The notes under the pieces are model-generated. The model ran no database searches, was not told the origin of the DNA, and was given only the letters and a program-made list of their open reading frames with translations. A stretch of 64,000 nt of DNA from positions 1,116,693-1,180,692 of the forward strand of contig NC_020176.2 of NCBI RefSeq assembly GCF_000224145.3. Reading direction: 5' to 3'. Origin of the DNA: Ciona intestinalis (taxonomy: Eukaryota > Chordata > Ascidiacea > Phlebobranchia > Cionidae). Both the position numbers and the translations under genes were made by a program. Numbering within the stretch: position 1 is the stretch's first letter; each line of letters begins with the position of its first letter. This document shows, piece after piece, positions 1-10,500 of this stretch.

Positions 1-797
1 ATACGACCTGGGAATGTTAGCTTTAAAAGGGCTACTATCAACAAGAGATACAATTACCACTGAATAAGTTCTATATTTGTAGGAACACCTGTAAACCAAT
101 AATAAAATATTTGGCAGCCAAATATGTACACATGGATTTTGCTTACACTATAGTATATAAATTTGTTTTAACTGTTTGAGCACACGATAAATTATCTGAC
201 TTTTGTGTCTTGTCAAAGATAACATCAATGTTTTTAAGTATTAAAATAGCAATTGTTGACTCGTTATTTTTACACAATAAACAGCGCATTTTCGCGCATG
301 CAAAACACTTTAAGATAGAATACAATGTACACTACATTTTGTTGTTATTTTCTAACTATAAATTTCAGAATATTTAGCCATAAAATAAAATCTCCTTTAA
401 TTAATTAGTCGATATAGGAAATAAAAAGTAAACTTAAAAAGCCAAGTTTAGTATAGTGCTGCTTGCTGTGTGTATTATTTTGTAAAATAGAAAATTTAGT
501 CTGGTGAAACATAAATTGATTTTAAATTTAGGTTTTCGTCTTATACAGAGTGTAAGAGTCCATACGACGCTATGACACCTAGTTAAACATTAAAAGATTT
601 GACGCGAGGGAACAGGTGGACGCACATACACCTTCATTAGCTGAATGAACACACCGTAGCTCGGGTGTTCCTGCGTGCCTACCACATATCGTTGCCGTGT
701 TTGCTTAAAGATGCGGAGAAGTCGTGAGCTCGGTTATTCTGATTGGATCCTACCCCAGTAAGCAGCAGAATTAGTTGTGCTCTAGATTTTGGAAGAA
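1..797. other. 5' flank and 5' leader of FoxA
   Basis: No gene is seen here. The stretch is AT-rich to about 540 and more mixed from 540 to 797, as expected for promoter and leader. No clear TATA box is visible. A CCAAT-type motif (ATTGG) lies at about 742-747. In Ciona the near-upstream DNA of FoxA genes usually carries the early embryonic enhancers, but no specific site is claimed. Confidence 0.5.
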
Positions 798-2610
798 ATG
801 TTTCCTAGTTCGAACAGTGACATGATACCGGCGCCGGCTCCGAGGTACCCAGTGTCATACCAACCAGCAGGATATGCTAGCACTACTCCAGGAATTTCAG
901 GCGCGTATCCGAATCCTATTTCAACGTATACCAGCAACCCAGCTGGAGTTATAACGAGCCAGATACCTCCTGCTTTTGCGCCAACTCTACCCCACCCTTC
1001 GAGTGGTCAATTTCCCCAGCAGTTAAACTCGCATGTCGGAGTTTCATCGCCTTACCCAGCCATGACCCCAAACATGGGAATAAGTCCAAACATGGCGATA
1101 GTTCCGGGTTCAATGGGTAGGGCAAGCGACAAGGGAAATGCGTACAGGCGCACTTACACTCATGCTAAGCCACCGTATAGCTATATATCTCTGATAACAA
1201 TGGCGCTGCAGTCTTGTCAGAATAAAATGATGACTCTTAGCGAGGTGTATCAGTGGATCATGGACCTTTTCCCTTTCTACCGAGCAAATCAACAGCGCTG
1301 GCAAAACTCAATACGTCATAGCTTGTCGTTCAACGACTGCTTCGTAAAGGTTCCACGATCGCCGGACAAACCCGGCAAAGGTTCCTATTGGAGTCTCCAC
1401 CCCGACGCTGGAAATATGTTTGAAAATGGATGTTACTTGCGAAGACAGAAACGTTTCAAATGCGAAAAGAAGGCGGCACAGAAGGCTGCACAACAAGAAG
1501 CAAGAATAAAAGAAGAAAACAAAGACGACATGAAAGACGGAGATGAGCACATGGATCCAAGAAACGAACTTTCCCAATTAAACATGACCCTTGAACCTGA
1601 CAAGTTGATTGACACGAAACCGATCGTTCGAATCAACACTTCTGTCACTCCTCTTTCATCGGTACAGACGACTTTGCATACGCTTGAACCTGTGGAAAAC
1701 AATGCAAACGGTGAAATGCAGCACTCATCAACAGAAATGACAACTGTTTTAACTGCTATACCATCGGCAATAGTTGCCCCATCAAACCCACCGACCATGT
1801 ATGGCTACCCAGGACACCAAAGCTTTATGCCCCCGAGTATTCACTCAATGATGGCTCCAGGAGAAAGCAGTCACATGTCTGCTCACCCACAAATGCACAC
1901 GATGACATCAATTAAAAGCGACGCCCAGTCCTTTTCCCACCACCCCTTCTCTATTAACAGTTTGATCGTCAACGACAACAAAGACATGAGATCCTACGAG
2001 GCGCTTCAGATGCAATACTACAACCCAATGCAACAAGGACCCGGTTTGATTCCACTACCACCTTCTACAATTCAACAGTACGGCACTCACTCAATGCACC
2101 CAGAGAACCTGCCACCTTCCACCACCCCTACAACAACTGTTGATCACAACGGCCTATCTGGTAAGTCGGAAGTCTTATTACAACTTCTTCACAACATTAA
2201 TGTATCTATATAGCCTTAAAGAAGTAAATAACTTTTGCAGCTACATTTTTGAAATAGCTTATATATTGTTTGCTTTTGTACATAAGCAGTAAATAAGTGG
2301 CATAACGATTCCAAAACTCTCAGGTGAGCTCCATCCTCACGTTCTTCAAGTAGTGACACCCAGCGGCGTGTCTAATCACCACCAGCAACACTTGATGCCG
2401 ATGAATCCGATGCGAATCGACATTGGCCTCGAACGACCAAGCCAGATAACAGAAACTTACTATACCGAGGACCAGATACATCAACAACAACAGCAACAGC
2501 AACAACAACAACAACAACAGCAACAACAACAACAGCCACAACAAGTACAACAACCACAGCAACAAGTTCCACAACAACAGCAGACATCACAACAACAGCA
2601 AGCACCATGA
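798..2610 (+). CDS. FoxA: Forkhead transcription factor FoxA (HNF3 type)
   Basis: Two exons, 798-2160 and 2324-2610, give 549 residues. ATG 798 is chosen because the upstream in-frame TTG at 789 is not a eukaryotic start. The fork head domain spans about residues 123-222; it begins [16 protein letters not shown] and has the recognition-helix core [19 protein letters not shown]-terminal FoxA motifs are visible: [10 protein letters not shown] (about residue 383) and a YEALQMQYY-like motif (about 402). This assigns the gene to FoxA rather than another Fox class. The intron is GTAAGT..CAG, phase 1; reading through it gives an alternative end with a stop at 2211-2213. Exon 2 encodes a His/Gln-rich end with a run of 18 glutamines from about residue 504. 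The protein is a nuclear DNA-binding regulator; in ascidians FoxA acts early in endoderm, notochord and floor plate. AATAAA signals lie at 3009 and 3123. Confidence 0.95.
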
Positions 2611-3211
2611 GTGTCGGGTGATTCTATTCTAAAAGTTATGAGATTTATTATTTGTTGCAAACCAAGTGGTATTCATGTACCAAAAGAATTTTTTTTTGTA
2701 TAACTTAGCTCAATGTAGATTTTGCTATACAGCGCCGTAATTCTCCGCTTATTTGTCATGTGACGTTTTAAACCTCTTTTTCTTTAGCTACTAAATCAAG
2801 CTGTGTTCCATGCTGTGTCATATAGAAACAATTGTCATACCGTTGTTTACTTTGAGTTTACGTACTGTATCCCTTGTTAAATTATTATAGACTTTCCACA
2901 TTACAAAAATGCAGGTTTTATTTTATATTAGACACGAAACTTGGTGCTTGATTGAACTTAATACATGCGGTTTCATTTGTGTCTTGTTGTATATAAACAA
3001 TTTAAAAAAATAAATCGAATGGTTGCAATAATTTTAACAAGTAAATCGCTTTTACTTATTTTAGTGCTGGTTGTAAAGTGATAGTGTACATATTGCTCTG
3101 TAAGTTGCTGCATTTTGTTCCAAATAAAATGACTGTACAATTTTTAATGCGGTTTGCTATATGCTGGGTTGTAGTTTATGTAGACATATATAAACAAGTA
3201 TTTATATAATA

Positions 3212-3402
3212 TATAAGTACTTTGGGGTAAGATTTGACACCTTTACTACATAATATCCAAATATCCTGATCACGATTTGAACATTTAAGAACGGTCTATG
3301 GGAGTAGTGAGAAAACGGTTTTATAATTTTTTGAATGTTTTGTGTTTACTATCATTGGTACGAGAAACTGAATGAAAATGTATCCAATTTTTCTCCACTA
3401 TA
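3212..3402. mobile_element. TA-flanked MITE, 195-bp family, copy 1 (diverged)
   Basis: It has the family's core: a start like TTGGGGTAAGATTTGACAC, a middle like AACGGTCTATGGGAGT, and a degraded inverted end CTCCACTATA. It belongs to the most abundant repeat in the window, which resembles the Ciona MITE called Cimi-1 (family name from memory). Confidence 0.7.
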
Positions 3403-3859
3403 CAAATATGTATGGGCGACGCACAAATTGTTTGTCATGAAGGAATTATGATTGCAATTAAAACAACAAGAAAGACAGCTATAGGGCAAGTATTTTAAGA
3501 CTACATGATGAAATTTAAAACCTAAATTATTCACCGCAAAATATACACAGCAAAAAGTGAGTCGGAGTTTCCTAAATAAAGTTTGGAAATATTCGCAATG
3601 TCGTCAAAGTTTTGTTCTGTTTCAAACCTAAATTTAGCAAAGTTGTACAAATTAAAAGTTGTTAGATTGCCTTAGAGTTTGTGCGCTGTGGGTTTTTCAT
3701 TACAAATTAAAACAGTTTTACAAAACTAATGAATGATAGCTAGTTCAAGTTATTATAAGTTTAATTTATCGGGCATTACACGATCGAATACACACTTAGC
3801 GGTCCAAATACCTGGAGAAAACACGGTCAAATTAAATTCTAAATGTTTTAATTTACTCA

Positions 3860-4049
3860 CTATAAATCAGGTGTGTAAAATGACACATTCTATTTTCTCA
3901 TGTTATTTGGTAGTAAACAACGATTTTTTTCAGAATATATATAACCATGATGTCACGACTCTAAAAGAGTTAATTATTTAAAACACATTCAGGAAATATG
4001 AGATATTATGTGTTAACGATGTTCATCTTATACCCTACAGTACTATACT
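3860..4049. mobile_element. TA-flanked MITE, 195-bp family (diverged)
   Basis: Contains TTTGGTAGTAAACAA, then CACGACTCTAAAAGAG and a late TACCCTACAGTACTATA end; both inverted ends are degraded. It lies just upstream of the small-peptide gene. Confidence 0.65.
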
Positions 4050-4239
4050 ACGTGACTTGAGAGTTTCAGTTCAGTTTAAGACCAACGTAATTTTCGGGAA
4101 ATCTGTCTAGATTGTGCAGACTATTACTTCCTATCTAAACGTGATAATTTGCATGTGGGATCATAAACTCACGTATAAAGTCGATGTCCTTGTGCTGAAG
4201 TTTTCATTATTTTTAATTGACAGTTTGAACAGCATCACT

Positions 4240-5647
4240 ATGAAGTTTGCAGCAGTTTTTTTCGTCGTTGTTATTTTGGCGAGTCTTGGAACCGTCGCAA
4301 AATCGGATTCGTTTAATCGGATTAAGTAGGTAACTTTAGTTTTATTCGTTAGTCCTAAATTTTTATGCTAATGTTACATATATATCAAAACTAACTAAAC
4401 TTTTACTGCCATCATTTCTGTGTTACAGTTTCTCGTCAGAGATAGTTCCGAGTAAAATATTAAAGCGAGATTCCAGAATGCATGTTTGCATTGCTTGCCC
4501 CAATGGGTTTAGCAATTATATAGTGGGGTAGAAAAAGATGATTGTTTTCGTCTCATTTGGTAGTAAACAAAGAACGTTTACAGAATTATAAAACCGTATC
4601 CTCACGATTTCCATTACCGTTGTAAAATCTATAAACAAAAATGTTGATTCGAAATAAAGATAATTTCTGATTTCTCTCCGTTTTAGGACGTTTATTGATG
4701 ACCTCTTGCAATTGAAAAATCAAATGCTACAAGGTAAGAAAGAATGGTATAGTAGGGTGGAGGAAAATGAAACACTTTTTCATACTATTTTCTCGCCCCA
4801 TTTGGTAGTAAACAAAGAACATTCAAAGAATTATAAAACCATATCCTCACGACTCCCATAGACCGTTGTTAAGGGTTGAAAACACGATCCAGATATTTGA
4901 AAATTATGAGCTAAAAAGGTGTCCCATCTTCCCCCACCCTACTATATAACGTTATCGTAGATTGGCGTAAGATGTTTTTATTCTCTTTTATCGTCCCAAT
5001 TTGGTACTACACACTAAAAAAGCGTGTTAATTGTTAAAACACGATTAGGAAATACAGGATAATATGTGCCAACGTATCCTATTTTATCCTAAAATACCAT
5101 ACAAAATGATTTATAATTTTAATCTAATACTACCATATTTTTCATATGTAAGACGAAACCTCACTAATATAATACAAATATATTTTCATGCCTGATAATA
5201 GTACGCAAAAATCGCCTGCCAAATCATAATTGTTTCCCTTTTTCAGATGTAGTCGGAGGTTCTAACACTTGGTCTAATAAAGGCCCAGAAGGTAAATGTT
5301 ATTGGAATAGAAAACAAATAGATAATGCGTCGAGTGATCGTATAAATATGACGCGATTAGTTTTGTGTCCCAATATAAACGTATAGTTGGGTGGGGTAAG
5401 ATGAGACAGGAATTCGTTCTCTTTCTGGACCCATTTGGTGGTAAACAAAGAATATTTGCAGATTTTTTTTAACGTATCCTCATGACTCTCATAGACGTTG
5501 TTTATTGTTTAAAATACTATCAGGATTTTTGGATAATATGTGCTAAAGGTGTCCATCTTCCCCCACAAAACTATATTACTAGAAACAATAATTTTTAACT
5601 GTGAAATTTTATTTATTTTTTTAACAGGCGATGAAATGAAGCAATAA
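4240..5647 (+). CDS. Small secreted peptide precursor, five exons, unknown family
   Basis: Exons 4240-4325, 4687-4733, 5247-5291 and 5628-5647 join with consistent phases (2, 1, 1) to give 65 residues; with an untranslated leader exon the gene would have five. It starts MKFAAVFFVVVILASLGTVA, a strong signal peptide. The mature part of about 43 residues begins with a probable amphipathic helix (FNRIKTFIDDLLQLKNQMLQ), followed by a Gly/Asn-rich segment and an acidic end. It has no cysteine and no dibasic site. The first donor is taken as GTAGGT at 4326; the GTAACT at 4330 would include a stop. A splice acceptor at 4221-4223 lies 16 bases before the ATG, so the 5' leader is spliced on or trans-spliced. 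AATAAA signals overlap and follow the stop (5643, 5659). It could be an antimicrobial or signalling peptide; I do not recognise the family. Confidence 0.7.
4517..4640. mobile_element. TA-flanked MITE, partial, in intron 1 of the peptide gene
   Basis: Begins TATATAGTGGGGTAGAAAAA and keeps the TTTGGTAGTAAACAAAGAAC and CCTCACGA cores, but the right end is lost. Confidence 0.7.
4748..4946. mobile_element. TA-flanked MITE, complete copy, intron 2 of the peptide gene
   Basis: Inverted ends TATAGTAGGGTGGAGGAAAA and CTTCCCCCACCCTACTATA are both present around the usual core. It is one of the best-preserved copies and defines the family at about 195 bp. Confidence 0.9.
4957..5095. mobile_element. TA-flanked MITE, degraded copy
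   Basis: Keeps GGCGTAAGATG, CGTCCCAATTTGGTAC and AAACACGATTAGGAAATA blocks; both ends are worn. It lies only 10 bases after the complete copy in the same intron. Confidence 0.55.
5382..5575. mobile_element. TA-flanked MITE, intron 3 of the peptide gene
   Basis: Starts TATAGTTGGGTGGGGTAAG and ends CTTCCCCCACAAAACTATA, with the family core between. Confidence 0.85.
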
Positions 5648-6299
5648 AAGTGTTGAAAATAAAACATAATTTGCTCATTGTGTTATTAATTTTTCTTATA
5701 TAGTCACATATAGTCAGTCAACAAGAGGACTATCATGATAGAAATAAGGTTTAAAGTCATAGGGAATGGTCAATACAGTTGCTATTATACGAGAACAAGT
5801 GCTGATGTATACCGACTGTCAATACAAAAAACGAATAAATTGTGTCGCTGTTGAATTTATTTAAATCAAAAATCTTTATTACCAAATGAGATAGAAAAGG
5901 AGGCTGTCCCGATTTACCCCACCCTTAATATTCTCATTGGCGTTATTATGAAACGTATAAATCTTTTTAACCCTGTTAAACATGCTGTAAATTGAAGTAC
6001 TTTAACCTAACAAAGACTTCTTTCTTTTTGATTTATCAACAGCGCATCGTGTCGACTGGAATTACAACTTTAAACCACCTTTTTCTTAAAAAATATTTAG
6101 CGTTCTAATGCTTGTAATAAATACCGTGGGTCATAGGTTAAAACAACCATACCCACTTGGTGTCTTGCTTTGGTTTACTCTGTGGTATGACCTGGAAAAC
6201 ATTTTGCCTTTGGCTGCCACAGTTATGCAAATACATTGTCGTGTTTATAATGTAACAGTACAGTGGGCGTATCTAACACAAAATATTATTTTCTAGGTC

Positions 6300-6545
6300 G
6301 ATGCGACCACCACCAATATGCCCTTTAGCAAGTTATTCGAGATAAACGTGTGGTAACGATTAGGCACCACTAATGAGTTGTCAAATTATTAGCTATACAC
6401 ATAAAAAAGGAAAAAGCCAAAAAACAATTACCCACAAAGTAACACACAAACTTATAAGATGGCACGAGGTGTTGCGCGATAACAACTGTCGTTTTCCGGC
6501 CACGCGAGGATAAAGTTACATTCATTTATTCAAGCTTAAAATAAA
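6300..6545 (+). mobile_element. tRNA-like SINE, 5'-truncated copy
   Basis: Matches the family tail: CACCACTAATGAGTTGTC, ACCCACAAAGTAACA, GGCACGAGGTG, then CGTTTTCCGGCCACGCGAGG and an ACATTCATTTATT end. The tRNA-like head is missing. Confidence 0.75.
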
Positions 6546-6559
6546 AAAATATATCCTTG

Positions 6560-6770
6560 GGCAAGACACGTAATTGCTCCAACTTAGTGGTCGTGCAAAT
6601 TGCTAGCCATGTACAGAAAAAACATTCACGCGCAAAGTTGCATACGTATATAGTAACTCGTAAGATACAGAAAGTGTATGAAATATAGCCCATTTTTTAA
6701 CCACCATAGTCGTTCTGCCGGGAAATAAAAAGGTGAAATTCATTCTACTTGAATTTTATTTGTTCATGAA
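6560..6770 (+). mobile_element. tRNA-like SINE, diverged second copy
   Basis: Begins CTTGGGCAAGACACGTAATT and carries GCTCCAACTTAGTGGTC, GCAAAGTTGCATACG and GTAACTCGTAAG; the tail is worn. It is tandem to the preceding copy in the same orientation. Confidence 0.65.
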
Positions 6771-7026
6771 TACTTCACATATAACAAATAAGTCGGCACA
6801 ATGAAAGGCGTGTACTATAATTTTATAAACGCTGTAATACATTTCAAAATAAATACATTGTTAGTACGTGATGCAGGTTTATTAGGCGATGCTGAATCAG
6901 CTACAGAACTACGAAGCTTTGCAGTGACACCAACGGTTCTAACTATGTGGCCTATTTTCCCAGTTGACCTAAAAACAGCAAAATTGTTGCACGTCAGATT
7001 TTACTAAAAGGTAGATAAATTATAAA

Positions 7027-7213
7027 TATAGCAGGGTGGGGAAGGTGGGACACCTGTAACACACCCTATCCAAACGAGCTTAAGGTGGTTTAAACAATTA
7101 ACAATGGTCTATCGGATTATGAGGATTAAGTTTTATAATAAATGCTCTTTGTTTTCCACTAAACGTACAAGAAAATAGAATGAAAGGGCGTTCCATCTTC
7201 CCCCACCTACCAT
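7027..7213. mobile_element. TA-flanked MITE
   Basis: Starts TATAGCAGGGTGGGGAAGG and ends TCTTCCCCCACCTACCATA around the usual core. Confidence 0.85.
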
Positions 7214-7439
7214 AAGTTCCATCAGTTGCAAGGTTTTTTAAACTTTTTTTGCATAAATATGTCATTAGATTTAAAACATATGTATTTTGTTACTTCTGCT
7301 ACCAGGCTTAATGTAAAATAGTATTTTATCCACTGATCTGGTATATAAAACGTTAATGTTTTTCCATGTTTTGTCTATTATTCGTTAAGACATTATTAGA
7401 GTTTGGTAACCGTAGTATTATAAATGGGAATAAAATTAG

Positions 7440-7570
7440 TAAACAAAGAACATTTATGGAATTATACAACCATAGCAGCGCGAATCTAAAAGCGTTGTTA
7501 ATAGTCAAAAACTTGGTTAGGAAATATGGGGCTTTGATGGTAACGTTATCCCGTCTTACCCCATAGTAAT
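7440..7570. mobile_element. TA-flanked MITE, left-truncated
   Basis: Keeps AGTAAACAAAGAACATTTA, a CGCGAATCTAAAAGCGTTGT block and the right end CCCGTCTTACCCCATAGTA. It stops about 30 bases past the end of the minus-strand gene that follows. Confidence 0.75.
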
Positions 7571-7597
7571 ATGAGTTGCATTTATTTAATTAAAACA

Positions 7598-10500
7598 TTA
7601 CTTACCATTACCTCTGACACATTGCCTACCGCATGAGGTAGCACAGCATAAATATCCAATGGCACACATAGAGTCACGGTCACAGTTATTTGCAGTTGGA
7701 CATTCAGATTTTCTCACATTTGATATAGCCGGACACGACAGTGCTTGAAAAAAGTCACAATGTTAAAACCATGTATTTGTTTCTATTCTTTGTCAAAGTT
7801 GGTTAAGAATTGAAGATTAGGGAATCCAAAATAAAATGTTGCCGAGGGCATACACTAACTAACTGATGCGGATTGTCTTAAAATAGACATAATTTGAAAA
7901 GAATTTCATGTTGTGCAAACTTATAAAATAAGAGTTTGAGAAAAAAAGAAAAACCTAATATTAAAGAAAGTCAGTTTGGGAGAAAAAAGTAAAACCAATG
8001 TTTAATAAATGATAATTTTACATAGGATTGGTGTTATTAGCTTGAAATGTAATAAAGAAACCACTTACTCTGTACACTGCAAATAACCGGACATGATGTG
8101 TCTGGTAATGCATGGCATGCTTGTACAACCAAGTCCCCATCACAATCTATACACCGAGAATTAATAGAATAAATATAAGTTTATAAGTATATATTTTATG
8201 GTCAAAATTTAGTTATAACCTTAGGGGTGCCTGGGGCCATACGTGCCAAACCTGGAGCCACAGGCCTGTTGTAGAATTTACGATATTGTTTTAATCAGTA
8301 AACACAACAAATAAATTGGATTTGTTTAAAAGGTTTGTTTGTCTTGAATTGTTGTCCCTGCCCCAAAAGTGTTTTACTATGTCAGGGGCGACACTTCACA
8401 CCTATTTTTTAAACAGGAGTGACCATGTACACTGTACAGCATATTTGTTTCACTTACAAGGCTGAAACATGCTTCTTCCCATATTAAAAAAACTTATACA
8501 ATATAATTTAAAATTTTAGGCCAGATTTGACCCATTATCTTAAATACACTTAACTCAGTGAACTGTTATTACAACTGTGCTTACCACAAGGTATATATCC
8601 TGGCCGTGTAGCTATTAAAACATTAGGAGTGCAAGTTGGTTTGCTTGGAGCAGTTGTTGTTGTTGTTGTTGTTGCAGGTGTTGTTGTTGTTGTTGCGGGT
8701 GTTGTTGTTGTTGTTGTTCTTGTTGGATAGTGAAATACAGTTGAATGAGAGTTGAGTATTGGAGGTATGGTGACTTGAAAGGGTTGACCACGAGCACCGT
8801 TAGTTATGATGCGAATTCCTTGATTGATTGGACATTGGCTTTCAAAGCTTTGGGAAGAAACGGAAAAAAAACTTGTGTTATTAACTTAGCTTAAAAAAAT
8901 TACAATAAAAACAAATTTCTAAAAAATAGAGGATTAAGCCAAAGATAAGAAACCTAAAATGAATGAAGATGGCTTATTTACCCCCACATGCCGGGGCAAA
9001 GAAAGTTGTTATAACATGGGTGTTATGCTCCATACACCTTGTGTGGGCTTACAAGTTACCATGTATATAACTCTGTGGACAAGTGTTTTTTTTTGTATGA
9101 CTGGCAACAACCAATCAGTAAGATTGGAGCAACTGCTGTTAATTGTCTTACCCAAGGACACATACTCCCACAATGGTAGCAGCGAAGAGCCTTGAACCCA
9201 TTACCTTTAGGGCTCTAGGTGGGAGACAGGCGCGTTGACCACTCTGCCAAGGCTCAGTTGGTATAATACAGTGTATTCATACTTACGTATAACAGCGACC
9301 ATCTTGACCAAGATGAGGAGTAAGGACTGGACATCCACACCCTGCTTCACAACCATTGGAACAACCAGTTAATGAACCAAAAAATCTCATTAAGTCAATT
9401 GATAAAGTGTTTGAAACACTTGTCTGTCTCCTACATTCCTGGTTACATGGTTTGCAAGTGAAGTATTGCTGGTTGAATGGACAACCTGAAAAGAATTGGT
9501 TGTTTTGGTTGGTTAGAAACAGTAAGCCTGGTATTAATGTAATATTGCAATGTAGAAACATACTTTTTCATAACTTATTTTATTAAATCACTACAAATTT
9601 TAGTATTTTTTTCAGATTACAGCAAATTTTAGTAATTTTCTCAGATTACAACAAATTTTAGTTGACTAAGTTTTCTGCTTAAAGCACAAGGTGCCCAAAT
9701 ATCAAAGGCCCATGTATCTCTTTTTTCCCAATAGCATACCTATGCAGTGACTTAAAAAATAAAATATTAGGCAAATTAAATGCAATAATTTTGGGAACCA
9801 AATTCCAAAACTGAATAAATGAAAAAATAAGCGAAAATCCACTGAGGGACAATGGGTTATTTTAATTCATAGACTGTCTAATTCATAAACCTTACATGCC
9901 TGTTTAAAAGTTATATATAACTTAGTGAGTGATTTTTTTATTACATTTCACACATTTTTTTGTAACCATTGAACTTTTAAAATAAAAGTCAATCAAAACA
10001 AAACGTTTGTGACATACAAAAAAATACAGCAACATATTAAAAAAATGAAATTGACCAATAGAGTATACGTACTGACTCTTATATAACTAGGTAATATTAC
10101 TTACTGGGGCATGGGACCTGGTTACAAAACCCAGTATCAGTAGTTTGTTGAGTGCATATTTGAAGATAATGTAACGCATATATCACGTTTGGGCTTAAAA
10201 CCGAGCCAACTGGAGAGACAATGTTTCTGAAAATTTCAAAATAAGTAATTATTTTTTTATAAATAAAATTCGAAATTTAGTAAGCCAGCCACTCAAGGTG
10301 GGGTTTTTTAATGAATGAAATACAATGGCAACATGACCCTGGCTAGAGTTTCCCATTACCCCAATACACAGAGCTTCAATCAGTAAAATATTTTGGATTA
10401 TGTGTACAATATAGCATTACATGCCTTAACATTTAGTAAATTATAGTAAACTAAACAAAACAAAAAGACCGCAGTTTTTTTATACCATGATTTTCATTGC

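Larger units (their letters stand above)
2611..4239. other. FoxA 3' UTR and intergenic region
   Basis: The FoxA 3' UTR probably runs to about 3145, with poly(A) signals at 3009-3014 and 3123-3128. The rest is intergenic and holds two diverged MITE copies (3212-3402 and 3860-4049). No further gene is seen. Confidence 0.6.
5648..7597. other. Intergenic region with MITEs and SINEs, no gene seen
   Basis: Short reading frames here (for example 6108-6296 and 6801-7007) lack coding character and overlap repeats. The contents are the 3' end of the peptide gene, a MITE remnant at about 5875-5930, two SINE copies and two MITE copies. Confidence 0.6.

Noticed and set aside
1110-1798. Minus-strand frames across FoxA
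   Set aside because: They overlap the fork head exon in antisense and show no coding features.
2320-2608. Minus-strand Leu- or Val-rich frames
   Set aside because: They are the antisense of the FoxA CAA/CAG repeat and have no independent support.
8615-8797. Minus-strand frame with glutamine runs
   Set aside because: It is a wrong-frame reading of the Thr-rich mucin exon; the phase-consistent frame encodes the Thr/Pro stretch.
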